In this document: positions 27,230 to 35,144 of the stretch, in pieces | How the letters are laid out: each line of letters opens with the position of its first letter | How positions within the stretch are numbered: the stretch's first letter is position 1 | Assembly (NCBI RefSeq): GCF_947493875.1 | Contig: NZ_CANLSU010000005.1 | Location: forward strand, 62,001-126,000 | Reading direction: 5' to 3' | From: an uncultured Marinococcus sp. | GTDB lineage: Bacteria > Bacillota > Bacilli > Bacillales > Marinococcaceae | Length of the DNA: 64,000 nucleotides | Notes under the pieces: model-generated | Databases searched by the model: none | What the model saw: the letters and a program-made list of their open reading frames with translations, nothing else | Told to the model about the DNA's origin: nothing | Position numbers and translations under genes: made by a program

Positions 27230-28393
27230 ATGATTATGACAACCTTTTCCACAAAAGCCGAGCGTCTGCACCAGCTCGAAGATACCTCCCGGAAATTCGC
27301 AGAGCGAACGGAGGAACATGACCAGAACGGAACCTTTCCAACCGAAAACATCGATGCATTAAAAAGCATCGGCTATCCGGCCTTGACGGCCCCGGCTGCT
27401 TTTGGCGGTATTGATGCCGGTCTGCTTGAACTCGTGGAGGCCCAGGAGCTTATCGCCCGCTACGACGGATCCACGTCGCTTGCCATTGGATGGCATGTCG
27501 GCATCGTTAAAAATTTAAACGAAACACGGCCGTGGGAGGAAAATTTGTACAGCAGCGTCATGAAAGACGTCGTTGAAAACGGAGCCGTTCTGAACAATAT
27601 CGCGACCGAGGCGGCAACCGGAAGTCCGACCCGCGGCGGCACACCGGGAACCATCGCCGAACGCCAGGACAGCGGATGGGTCCTGAATGGGCGAAAAACA
27701 TTCGCTACCATGTCGCCCGTGCTTGATTACTATATCGTCACGGCCCATATTCCAAAAGAAGATGCTACAGCCTACTTTGTTGTGCCAAAGGAAGCTGCAG
27801 GGATATCTATTATCAACACGTGGGATTCGATCGCCATGCGCGCGACCGGCAGTCATGACGTGGTGCTTGAAAACGTCCGGGTGCCAAATAACCACCTGGC
27901 CCAATATATCGTTCCCGGCAATAAACCGGCAGCCGGCTGGCTTCTGCACATTCCAGCCTGTTATCTCGGAATCGCCCAGGCTGCGGCCGATGAAGCCGCC
28001 CGTTTTGCTGCTTCCTACTCTCCAAACAGCATTAACAAAACGATCTCGGAGCTTCCAAACGTGCGGGAAAAACTTGGCCGCATGGAGCTTAAACTACTGC
28101 AAAGCAGACACTTTCTGCATTCCGTTGCGCTAAAATGGGATGAATCCAGTGCCGAAGAGAGGCAGCAGATGAAGGGTGAATTAGGCGCAGCTAAGACAAG
28201 CATTGTGAATGAAGCAGTGGAAGTAGTGGACCTGGCCATGCGCGTTGCAGGAGCCAGAAGCCTCTCCGCTTCCAGCCCGCTGCAGCGGCACTACCGTGAT
28301 ATTCGCGCCGGGCTTCATAACCCGCCTATGGATGACATGGTCATTGATCAGCTCGCCGGCCGGCTCCTGGATTATCAACCTCCTTCCTCCTAA
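27230..28393 (+). CDS. ydbM: Acyl-CoA dehydrogenase family protein, YdbM-like
   Basis: A 387-residue flavoprotein of the acyl-CoA dehydrogenase superfamily. N-terminal helices (ALKSIGYPALTAPAAFGG), a beta domain (WVLNGRKTFATMSPVLDYY, SIAMRATGSHDVVLENVRVP) and C-terminal helices (MRVAGARSLSASSPLQRHYRDIRAGLHNPP) are in order. The C-terminal R-x-x-A-G-x-R-S and RHYRDIRAG pattern is like the DszC/YdbM side of the family, so a flavin monooxygenase or unusual dehydrogenase is as likely as fatty-acid oxidation. ATG 27230 has GGAGG at 7 bases. Confidence 0.85.
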   Translation: MIMTTFSTKAERLHQLEDTSRKFAERTEEHDQNGTFPTENIDALKSIGYPALTAPAAFGGIDAGLLELVEAQELIARYDGSTSLAIGWHVGIVKNLNETRPWEENLYSSVMKDVVENGAVLNNIATEAATGSPTRGGTPGTIAERQDSGWVLNGRKTFATMSPVLDYYIVTAHIPKEDATAYFVVPKEAAGISIINTWDSIAMRATGSHDVVLENVRVPNNHLAQYIVPGNKPAAGWLLHIPACYLGIAQAAADEAARFAASYSPNSINKTISELPNVREKLGRMELKLLQSRHFLHSVALKWDESSAEERQQMKGELGAAKTSIVNEAVEVVDLAMRVAGARSLSASSPLQRHYRDIRAGLHNPPMDDMVIDQLAGRLLDYQPPSS

Positions 28394-28420
28394 GAAACCG
28401 CTGCGTGCGGTTTCTTTTTT
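28391..28420 (+). terminator. Terminator after ydbM-like gene
   Basis: AAGAAACCGC and GCGGTTTCTT arms followed by a T-run, overlapping the stop codon. Confidence 0.88.
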
Positions 28421-28455
28421 TATCTCGTTTTCTATTGCTGCTTCTCCTATTGTAC

Positions 28456-28481
28456 GTTTGTAATATGCATCCTGATGGTAT
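28456..28481 (+). promoter_or_regulatory. Candidate SigB promoter of SDR gene
   Basis: GTTTGT (28456-28461), 14 bases, TGGTAT (28476-28481). Related SDRs in Bacillus (YdaD, GSP39) are SigB genes. Confidence 0.42.
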
Positions 28482-28527
28482 AAATAACAATGTACGCATG
28501 ATTTCAAAATGAGAAAGGATGTTACAC

Positions 28528-29394
28528 ATGGATCCTAGAGATATGCAGAACGGAAGTACGCCAAGACAGCGCCAGGACAAGCAGCCGGGCATTGAATCGA
28601 AGATGGAGCCGCTTCCGGCTCACCCTACCGATTATCAGGGCACCGGGAAGCTCAAGGGAAAAGCCGCGCTTATTACCGGCGGCGACAGCGGTATCGGACG
28701 CTCTGTCGCTCTTCTTTATGCCAAAGAGGGGGCCAATGTCGCCCTGTCCTACCTTGACGAGCATGACGATGCTGAAGAAACGAAGCGCATGGTGGAAGCA
28801 GAGGGAGGCAGATGTCTTCTGCTGCCGGGAGATATTAAAGAGGAAGCCCACTGTATCGACCTCGTGAAGCAGACGGCAGAGGAGTTTGGCGGATTAAACA
28901 TTCTCGTTAACAACGCAGCCATCCAGCATGTCCATGAAAATGTTGAGGATATTCCGTCCGATGAATTTGAGGATGTGTTCCGCACGAACTTTTTCTCGCA
29001 GTTTTATTTAACAAAAGCAGCAATGGACTATTTATCCGAAGGTGACTCAATCATTTCCACCTCATCGATCAACGCCTTCCGCGGCAACCCAATTCTGATG
29101 GATTACTCCGCTACAAAAGGTGCGATCACCGCCTTTATGCGAAGCATTGCCCAGAGTCTCGCTTCAAAGGGCATCCGGGTAAACAGCGTCGCGCCGGGAC
29201 CTGTATGGACGCCGCTGATTCCTTCTTCATTTAATGAAGACGGCGTGGAGGATTTCGGTCAGGATACGCTGATGAACCGTCCCGGTCAGCCATCAGAGCA
29301 CGCATGGCCATACGTGATGCTCGCTTCTGATGAAGCCTCCTACATGACCGGACAAACGATTCATATCAACGGAGGCGCCTACACGTCTTCCTAA
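28528..29394 (+). CDS. SDR oxidoreductase, YhxC/YdaD (GSP39) type
   Basis: A 288-residue short-chain dehydrogenase with an N-terminal tail of about 45 residues rich in Q, P and K, typical of the stress-induced YdaD/YhxC group. TGGDSGIGRSVALLYAKEG binds the cofactor; NNAAIQHVHE, SSINAFRG and the catalytic YSATKGA follow; the C-terminus has the TGQTIHINGG motif. ATG 28528 follows AAAGGA at 8 bases. A possible SigB promoter stands upstream. Substrate unknown. Confidence 0.92.
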   Translation: MDPRDMQNGSTPRQRQDKQPGIESKMEPLPAHPTDYQGTGKLKGKAALITGGDSGIGRSVALLYAKEGANVALSYLDEHDDAEETKRMVEAEGGRCLLLPGDIKEEAHCIDLVKQTAEEFGGLNILVNNAAIQHVHENVEDIPSDEFEDVFRTNFFSQFYLTKAAMDYLSEGDSIISTSSINAFRGNPILMDYSATKGAITAFMRSIAQSLASKGIRVNSVAPGPVWTPLIPSSFNEDGVEDFGQDTLMNRPGQPSEHAWPYVMLASDEASYMTGQTIHINGGAYTSS

Positions 29395-29400
29395 CGTTTA

Positions 29401-29440
29401 AAAAGGCTTCGAATCCCGTTTTGGATTCGAAGCCCTCTTT
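29401..29440. terminator. Bidirectional terminator, SDR and sulfite-oxidase-like gene
   Basis: GGCTTCGAATCC pairs perfectly with GGATTCGAAGCC; A-run left and T-run right. Confidence 0.9.
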
Positions 29441-30505
29441 TTACTTTAGCTTAACCTGAATCGTTTCAACCGCATTATAGCCATACCCCTTTTGGTTCCA
29501 AAAGGCCTGCATCGGCTGCTGGCGGCCGCCAGCATCACAGGCTCTGGCCATAATTGTGTATTCCCCGGCCGCAGCCTCCTTCCATTCATAGAACCATTTT
29601 GTCCATGTGTACGTCGTGTCGCTATGAGGTTCAAGCTGCGTTTCCTCCCATGTCTGTCCGCCATCTGTGCTTACTTCGACCAGCTCGATGACAGCCTCGC
29701 CCGACCACGCGATGCCCTCTATTATCTGCGTTCCTTCTTTTTTAATCTCCATGTCGGCAGGGGACTGGATAATGCTGTTCACATTCATGGTCGTCACTGG
29801 AAAGGCGTCCTTCCGGCTGTTTTTATGCGGATAATAAACATAGTCAATCGCCTGAAAGGGCCCTTCAAACGTTTCTTTACTTACCGTGAGCCGCTCAACC
29901 CATTTCATGGAAGCCATTGCGTACCACCCTGGTACGATTAACCGAAGCGGCGCTCCGTGTTTAAAAGAGAGAGGCCCGCCATTATATTCGTAGGCGATGA
30001 TGGTATCCGGGTCCATCGCTTTTTCTATCGGCAGGCTCCGGATGTAGGCATAGACGTCCTTTTTATCGGGACGCTCTCCCGCGTCTCCTGCGGCAGTGAT
30101 AACTTCCACGGCTGTTGCCTTATCCCACCCGGCTCTACCGAGCAGTGTTTTCAGCGGAACGCCCTTCCATTTCCCCTGGCTGATGGCTCCTTTTCCCCAT
30201 GGCTCACCAAAGGCTTTGGGCTCAAATAAGCTTCTTTTATTACCTGCACACTCAAGCACTGTCTCTACTGTGCGCGCGGGCAGTGCCTGAATATCCTCGA
30301 GCGAAATAAACCCGGGGCTGTCAACGAGACCGTCAATCGTTAACCCTGCCGCCGGCTCCTCCGGGTAGGGAAAGTGATTGCGCCGGTAAAACATCGAAGA
30401 ATGCACGTGTTCGTTTCCGATAAATGGAATGGCTGTCTCCTGGTTTTCCGGCTCCAGGCTTAACGTTTTTAGATACAATTCTTCCGGAGCTTTGTTTGAA
30501 CGCAT
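29441..30505 (-). CDS. Sulfite-oxidase-like molybdopterin enzyme
   Basis: A 354-residue molybdenum enzyme of the sulfite oxidase family. The Mo-binding cysteine is in ETVLECAGNKRSLFEP; the oxidoreductase domain continues with GAISQGKWKGVPL and GAPLRLIVPGWYAMASMKWVERL, and a Mo-co dimerisation domain makes up the last 110 residues (IIEGIAWSGEAVIELVEVSTDGGQTW). There is no Tat signal or haem domain, so it seems to act in the cytoplasm. ATG 30505 follows AAGGGAG. It lies 17 bases after the SMP-30 gene. The Moco genes at 41-48 kb can supply its cofactor. Confidence 0.9.
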   Translation of the reverse strand: MRSNKAPEELYLKTLSLEPENQETAIPFIGNEHVHSSMFYRRNHFPYPEEPAAGLTIDGLVDSPGFISLEDIQALPARTVETVLECAGNKRSLFEPKAFGEPWGKGAISQGKWKGVPLKTLLGRAGWDKATAVEVITAAGDAGERPDKKDVYAYIRSLPIEKAMDPDTIIAYEYNGGPLSFKHGAPLRLIVPGWYAMASMKWVERLTVSKETFEGPFQAIDYVYYPHKNSRKDAFPVTTMNVNSIIQSPADMEIKKEGTQIIEGIAWSGEAVIELVEVSTDGGQTWEETQLEPHSDTTYTWTKWFYEWKEAAAGEYTIMARACDAGGRQQPMQAFWNQKGYGYNAVETIQVKLK

Positions 30506-30522
30506 ATTCTCTCCCTTCTTTT

Positions 30523-31392
30523 TCAGCCGCCAAACAAGTAGGTTGGCATGCCCGGCACGTCGGTACGGATATGAAACAGTCCGCCCGCATGCGGTTCCTT
30601 GCGAAGATCCTCCTCGGACAGTTCTCCCCTTGCTGTCGTAATGTACAGGTCCTTCAAATCCTCCCCGCCAAACACACAGGAGGTCGTTCTCTGCGCCGGA
30701 ACGCTCACTGTTTCCAGGCGTTCGCTCGTCTCCGGATTCCAGCGCTCTACTTTTCCGAGTCGGTGCAAAGCGATCCAAAGCATGCCTTCCTGGTCCATGC
30801 ACATTCCGTCCGGGGAGCCTTCCTGAAAGGTAATCGCTGTTCGTTTGCCAGTAATTTCCCCAGTATCAGCATTCAAGTCGTACGCCATGACTTTTTTAGT
30901 CGGGGTGTCGATGTAATACATCATACTTCCATCTTCGGTCCATGCCAGACCATTTGAAATGGTGACACTGTCAAAAACCGTATCCAGACTCATATCCTTA
31001 TTCAGGCGGTATAAAGCCGCCTCCCCTGTGCCGCGCTCGACAGCCATCGTCCCAGCCCAAAAGCGCCCGGACGGATCACATTTACCGTCATTAAACCGAT
31101 TTCCCGGCTTGTCTGCTTCCGGATCTATAATGGCTTCCTTTTCCCCGGACACGAGATCGTAGGAATAGAAGCCATCTCTCAGTGCAAGCATCATTCCTCC
31201 CTTTTCCCTCGGTACCGCAGCACATACATGCTGATCGAGCTTACGTTCATAGTGCCGGCCTGAAGAAGGATGATATTCCATTAATTTAAATCCATCAATG
31301 TCCACCCAGTATAAAACACCGCGCTCGGCGTCCCAGCTTGGACCTTCCCCAAGCTCTGCTTTCTGATCTACCACAAGTGCTGCCTCTCTCAT
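30523..31392 (-). CDS. SMP-30/gluconolactonase family protein
   Basis: A 289-residue six-bladed beta-propeller hydrolase. Calcium-site blocks are LGEGPSWDAERGVLYWVDI, GNRFNDGKCDPSGRFWAGTM, ISNGLAWTEDG and SPDGMCMDQEGMLWIAL. Members open sugar lactones such as gluconolactone. It begins the two-gene run with the sulfite-oxidase-like gene; no functional tie between a lactonase and a molybdoenzyme is known to me. The ATG 31392 is preceded by GAGGAGGAAAAAGG. Confidence 0.92.
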   Translation of the reverse strand: MREAALVVDQKAELGEGPSWDAERGVLYWVDIDGFKLMEYHPSSGRHYERKLDQHVCAAVPREKGGMMLALRDGFYSYDLVSGEKEAIIDPEADKPGNRFNDGKCDPSGRFWAGTMAVERGTGEAALYRLNKDMSLDTVFDSVTISNGLAWTEDGSMMYYIDTPTKKVMAYDLNADTGEITGKRTAITFQEGSPDGMCMDQEGMLWIALHRLGKVERWNPETSERLETVSVPAQRTTSCVFGGEDLKDLYITTARGELSEEDLRKEPHAGGLFHIRTDVPGMPTYLFGG

Positions 31393-31470
31393 CCTTTTTC
31401 CTCCTCTTCGTTATTCTAATGTTCTTCTTCCCTATCCTGTCCATGTTTAATGCCGGGAAAAGCAATTTTC

Positions 31471-31499
31471 TTTACTTGTCGTCAGTTTAAAGTTAAACT
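31471..31499 (+). promoter_or_regulatory. Candidate promoter of the mhq operon
   Basis: TTTACT (31471-31476), 17 bases, TAAACT (31494-31499). The -10 box lies inside the MarR-type operator, which suits self-repression. Confidence 0.5.
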
Positions 31500-31501
31500 G
31501 A
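31482..31501. promoter_or_regulatory. Operator-like palindrome before mhqR
   Basis: TCAGTTTAAAGTTAAACTGA: perfect 9-base arms around AG, covering the candidate -10 region and ending 26 bases before the mhqR start. Likely site of the MarR protein itself. Confidence 0.7.
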
Positions 31502-31527
31502 TAGCAGTCATAAAGGAGCCAATGCGT

Positions 31528-31968
31528 ATGAATAAAATCAGATTAGGCCTGCTGCTGTGGTTCCGGCTTTCGCGTGTATATGAACAGAACCTCAGCCGTT
31601 CAGCCGCTCATTTAAAGCAGACGGGACTCAGCCCACCGCAGTTTGACGTTCTTGCCCAGGTGCATGCTCACCAGCCAATTACGCAAAAGGAGCTTGCCGG
31701 CAAGCTGTTTGTCACCAAGGGAAGCGTCACTTATGTTTTGAAAAAGCTTGAAGAAGAAGGACTTGTCGCTCGCAGACAGACATGGAAGGAAAAGCATATA
31801 TCCCTTACTCCGAAAGGACGGGACATTCTGGAAGCAGTCGCTCCCGGGCAGGAAAACTTTCAGGCCGCGCAGTTTGACGGGCTGACAGAGGCAGAAAAAC
31901 GGGAGCTGCTCCGGCTGCTCCGCAAACTGCAAAAAACAACAGGACAGGAGGAATCATCATGCAGCTGA
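31528..31968 (+). CDS. mhqR: MarR family regulator, MhqR-like
   Basis: A 146-residue winged-helix repressor. The HTH lies in PITQKELAGKLFVTKGSVTYVLKKLEEEGLVARR, and the wing includes KHISLTPKGRDIL. It is followed by and overlaps a ring-cleaving dioxygenase gene and then an MhqD-like hydrolase, the same trio that MhqR controls in Bacillus in response to quinones and catechol. ATG 31528 is 9 bases after AAAGGAG; ATG 31522 is too close. A cysteine at the far end (SSCS) and none near the HTH leave the sensing chemistry open. Confidence 0.85.
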   Translation: MNKIRLGLLLWFRLSRVYEQNLSRSAAHLKQTGLSPPQFDVLAQVHAHQPITQKELAGKLFVTKGSVTYVLKKLEEEGLVARRQTWKEKHISLTPKGRDILEAVAPGQENFQAAQFDGLTEAEKRELLRLLRKLQKTTGQEESSCS

Positions 31969-32924
31969 AAGGTATTCACCACGTATCTTCATTAACAGCA
32001 AACGCCCGCCGAAATGTCGATTTCTATACGAACGTTCTCGGCATGCGGCTCGTCAAAAAAACAGTCAATCAGGACGACACCTCTGTGTATCATTTATTTT
32101 ACGGTGACGAACGGGGCAACCCCGGCACCGAAGTTACGTTTTTTGAAATCCCAATGGCCGCCTCCAACAAACGCGGCACCAACAGCATTACAAATGTTTC
32201 TCTCCGCGTGCCTGGAGACGACGCCCTCGAATACTGGAAACAACGATTTGAAGAGCATGCTGTACAGCACGGTGGTATTCAGAAACAGGCTGGACGGCTC
32301 GTGCTGCCGTTTGAAGACCCGGAGGGCCACCGGATGCAGTTTGTGTCTGATGAATACGACCAGGGCGTGGAACCCGGCGTCCCGTGGGAACTTTCAAACG
32401 CCTCTCCGGCAGACGGGGCCACTGGTCTCGGCCCTGTACGCCTAACCGTTAAAACGGCGGAGCCTACGGCCGCCGTACTGAAGGATATAATGGGTTTTTC
32501 CGAAATTCATTCCTATCCTCATCCCGACGATGCTGATCTGCCGGATATTCGTGTATTTGAAACAGGAAAAGGCGGGTCCGGTGCCGAAATTCATATAGAA
32601 ACCCGCAATGACCTCCCGGCTGAGCGTCAGGGCCGGGGTGCTGTACACCATGTAGCCTTCCGGGTGGAGGACGCAGACGAACTGCAGCAATGGATTGAAC
32701 GCATTAAAAACGCCCGGCTTCCGAACTCCGGATTCGTGGAACGCTATTATTTTCAATCGCTGTACTTTCGCGAGCCAAACGGCATTCTTTTCGAACTGGC
32801 CACTGACGGCCCGGGATTTGAAGGGGATGAACCGTTTGAACATTTGGGAGAGAGCCTTGCCCTCCCGCCTTTTCTCGAACCTCAGCGCTCAGAAATCGAA
32901 GCACGTTTAAAGCCGCTTGATTAA
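31959..32924 (+). CDS. mhqO: Ring-cleaving dioxygenase, MhqO-like
   Basis: A 321-residue protein with two vicinal-oxygen-chelate domains. Metal ligands are expected at LKGIHHVSS (His), GAVHHVAFRVED (His) and NGILFELATDGPGF (Glu). Homologues MhqA, MhqE and MhqO are hydroquinone-cleaving dioxygenases of the quinone response. The start overlaps mhqR by 10 bases (ATG inside its last codons), so the two are translated together. Confidence 0.9.
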   Translation: MQLKGIHHVSSLTANARRNVDFYTNVLGMRLVKKTVNQDDTSVYHLFYGDERGNPGTEVTFFEIPMAASNKRGTNSITNVSLRVPGDDALEYWKQRFEEHAVQHGGIQKQAGRLVLPFEDPEGHRMQFVSDEYDQGVEPGVPWELSNASPADGATGLGPVRLTVKTAEPTAAVLKDIMGFSEIHSYPHPDDADLPDIRVFETGKGGSGAEIHIETRNDLPAERQGRGAVHHVAFRVEDADELQQWIERIKNARLPNSGFVERYYFQSLYFREPNGILFELATDGPGFEGDEPFEHLGESLALPPFLEPQRSEIEARLKPLD

Positions 32925-32951
32925 GTAACTACGGGACGGAGGAGAGGTTTG

Positions 32952-33560
32952 ATGAAGCATATATTTCAACCAGGCACCAGCAGCGCTCCAACGATTTTAA
33001 TCCTGCACGGCACCGGGGGCACCGAAAAGGATTTCCTCGAAGCAGGGCAGCTGGTCGACCCGGGGGCAAATATTTTAAGTGTCCGCGGCAACGTTGTCGA
33101 AGACGGGATGCACCGTTATTTCGCCAGGCTCTCCGACGGATCAATTGACGAAAAGGACTTGATTTTCCGGACCCAGCAGCTTCATCAATTTCTCGAGGAA
33201 AGCGCAGGCCGCTACAATTTTAGCCTTCATAAAATCATCGTGTTCGGCTACTCCAACGGAGCCATCATGGGAGCGAGCCTGCTTTTTCATTATGCACGAT
33301 CAGTCACCCGGGCTTTTCTCCACCATCCGATGGTGCCAAGACGGGACGTGCCTCTTCCGTCCCTCTCCGGCAGCAGCATTTTTATCGGCGCCGGTACAAA
33401 CGATCCCATCTGTCTCCCGGAGGAGGCAGAAGCCCTTTACCATCTTTTTGAAGAAGCAGGAGCTTCCGTAGAATTGTACTGGGGGCATGAAGGCCACCAG
33501 ATCACTCAAGAGGAATTAGAGGCTGGAGCCGTCTGGTATCAACGCGTCATACAGGGATAA
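32952..33560 (+). CDS. mhqD: Alpha/beta hydrolase, MhqD-like
   Basis: A 202-residue carboxylesterase-type hydrolase. LHGTGGTEKDF forms the oxyanion region, the nucleophile serine is in FGYSNGAIM, the acid is in GTNDPICLP and the base in GHEGHQIT. MhqD is part of the quinone-inducible set in Bacillus. ATG 32952 follows GGAGGAG. Last gene of the mhqR operon. Confidence 0.9.
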   Translation: MKHIFQPGTSSAPTILILHGTGGTEKDFLEAGQLVDPGANILSVRGNVVEDGMHRYFARLSDGSIDEKDLIFRTQQLHQFLEESAGRYNFSLHKIIVFGYSNGAIMGASLLFHYARSVTRAFLHHPMVPRRDVPLPSLSGSSIFIGAGTNDPICLPEEAEALYHLFEEAGASVELYWGHEGHQITQEELEAGAVWYQRVIQG

Positions 33561-33570
33561 GCCAAAAAAT

Positions 33571-33597
33571 AAAAAAAATGCCCCCCGAACGGGAGGC
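33571..33597 (-). terminator. Terminator after yjdJ-like gene
   Basis: GCCTCCCG and CGGGGGGC arms followed by an eight-T run on the minus strand. Confidence 0.7.
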
Positions 33598-33607
33598 AGT
33601 GCTGCTG

Positions 33608-33883
33608 TTACTGCGTTTCAAGCACCTGCTTGAAATCGTCATTCTCTTTGATTTTCTCTTCCGCATAAGGGCAGCGGGGAACGATCGTTTTGTTTTCCGC
33701 TTTTGCTTTTTCCACCACATTGCGGACCAATTCTTTACCTACGCCTTTTCCTTGCTCTTCATCGATTACTTTGGTACTATCGATAACAATGCTTTGTTCG
33801 CCCTCTTCAAAAAATGAAATGTCACCAATAACCTTGCCATCCTGTTCAGCGGTAAATCTGTTATCATAATGTTTTATTTCCAT
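33608..33883 (-). CDS. yjdJ: Small GNAT-like acetyltransferase, YjdJ type
   Basis: A 91-residue short GNAT protein of the YjdJ class: FTAEQDGKVIGDISFF, a CoA-loop motif DEEQGKGVGKELVRNVV, and the ending VPRCPYAEEKIKEN that holds the class-specific C-P-Y. These small proteins act on unknown acceptors. Start ATG 33883 with AAGAAGGGAG before it. Lone gene convergent with mhqD. Confidence 0.88.
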   Translation of the reverse strand: MEIKHYDNRFTAEQDGKVIGDISFFEEGEQSIVIDSTKVIDEEQGKGVGKELVRNVVEKAKAENKTIVPRCPYAEEKIKENDDFKQVLETQ

Positions 33884-33974
33884 GAAAGAAACTCCCTTCT
33901 TTTAAACGTTGTTACTAAATAGTTCATTACCGTTTCCGGCGGATCATAAACATCGGAAACAATAAGAAGAAGCC

Positions 33975-34003
33975 TTTACACATACCGAGGCACCTGTTAT
34001 GAT
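33975..34003 (+). promoter_or_regulatory. SigA promoter of rpsN paralogue
   Basis: TTTACA (33975-33980), 17 bases, TATGAT (33998-34003). Confidence 0.75.
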
Positions 34004-34059
34004 GAAGTATGTGCTTAAAAATATGAATGCCACGAATATTATGAAAAGGAGTGAGAACT

Positions 34060-34329
34060 TTGGCTAAGCAATCTAAACTCGCAAAAGAGCGTAAGCGCGA
34101 AGAAACGGTAGCGAAATACGCTGAACTCCGCCGTGAGTTAAAAGAAAAAGGCGATTATGAGGCACTGCAGAAGCTTCCTCGTGACGCTTCTCCAACACGC
34201 CTTCACAATAGATGTTCGATTTCCGGTCGTCCACACGGCTATATGCGTAAATTCGGCATGTCCCGTATCGCGTTCCGCGATCTGGCCCACAAAGGTCAGG
34301 TACCAGGCGTGAAAAAAGCAAGCTGGTAA
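34060..34329 (+). CDS. rpsN: Ribosomal protein S14, zinc-independent paralogue
   Basis: An 89-residue S14 of the small ribosomal subunit. It is the long, C-minus form: the usual four zinc cysteines of the 61-residue S14 are missing (only [20 protein letters not shown] remains). In Bacillus this paralogue (YhzA) replaces the zinc form in zinc-poor cells. TTG 34060 is chosen behind AAAAGGAG at 8 bases. It stands alone with its own SigA promoter; I see no clear Zur box. Confidence 0.95.
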   Translation: MAKQSKLAKERKREETVAKYAELRRELKEKGDYEALQKLPRDASPTRLHNRCSISGRPHGYMRKFGMSRIAFRDLAHKGQVPGVKKASW

Positions 34330-34341
34330 GCCGTTCTTACT

Positions 34342-34372
34342 AAAAAAAGCAGCCAACCGGCTGCTTTTTTTG
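34342..34372 (+). terminator. Terminator after rpsN paralogue
   Basis: AGCAGCC and GGCTGCT arms with an A-run before and a seven-T run after; can work on both strands. Confidence 0.9.
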
Positions 34373-34386
34373 TATGCTTTTATCCA

Positions 34387-34998
34387 TTACGTATTGCCTT
34401 TAGTCGGAATCGGATTTTCTTTTAAAATGGTGCCTACATGAAGCATGTTGTACGCCAGTTTAGGAATATGCTTTTGGACAAATTCGCTTTTAATGCCTTC
34501 TGCTTCAATAAACGAAGGCCCCGGTCCGGCTTCACCGACCCAGTAGCAGTTGGGGCGCGGCGGCAGCGTAAAGCCTAAATGAGAGAGACCAAATACAATC
34601 GACTGAATGGCGTGTTTCGCTCCGTCCTCGTTGCCTGTGGCTACTACTCCGGCTACTTTGTCATAATAAATGCCCTGTCCTTTTTCATTTGTATGGCTGG
34701 CTGAGCCGTTCAGCCGTTCTATTGCTTTAGTAATCATGCTGCTTTTTTCTCCAAGCCATACTGGCGTGCCGAGCAACACCATTTCTGCTTCTTCAATTTT
34801 TGCCTGGATAGCCGGCCAGTCATCCCCTTCTCCAAGATCATCTGCGACTCCGTACGGGATATTGTAATCTGCCAAACGGATTTTCTCCACCTGCACTCCT
34901 TCCTCTTCCCAAATCTGCATGACTTCATCCGCTAACGCATCTGTATTCGACGTATGAGAAGAATCTTTTAACGATCCGTTTAAAAATACTGCTTTCAT
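34387..34998 (-). CDS. Flavodoxin-fold NAD(P)H oxidoreductase
   Basis: A 203-residue flavodoxin-like protein. FLNGSLKDSSHTSNTDALADE is the FMN phosphate loop, and LLGTPVWLGEKSSMITKAIERL lines the flavin. Members are FMN-dependent NAD(P)H quinone or azo reductases or multimeric WrbA relatives. AAAAGAGGTG precedes ATG 34998. The substrate is unknown. Confidence 0.87.
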   Translation of the reverse strand: MKAVFLNGSLKDSSHTSNTDALADEVMQIWEEEGVQVEKIRLADYNIPYGVADDLGEGDDWPAIQAKIEEAEMVLLGTPVWLGEKSSMITKAIERLNGSASHTNEKGQGIYYDKVAGVVATGNEDGAKHAIQSIVFGLSHLGFTLPPRPNCYWVGEAGPGPSFIEAEGIKSEFVQKHIPKLAYNMLHVGTILKENPIPTKGNT

Positions 34999-35144
34999 AT
35001 TTTCACCTCTTTTAATAGTAACTGCTTCTCTATGTACCCTGTATTTTTCCGATATAATCTTCCTTCATACATACTATACACCGTTTGCCACCTCCCCCCT
35101 CCGGGTAAATAAAAACAGACTATTTTAATATGGGGGAATACATA

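Noticed and set aside
34000-34059. Zur operator before the S14 paralogue
   Set aside because: No convincing palindromic Zur-like sequence around the promoter.
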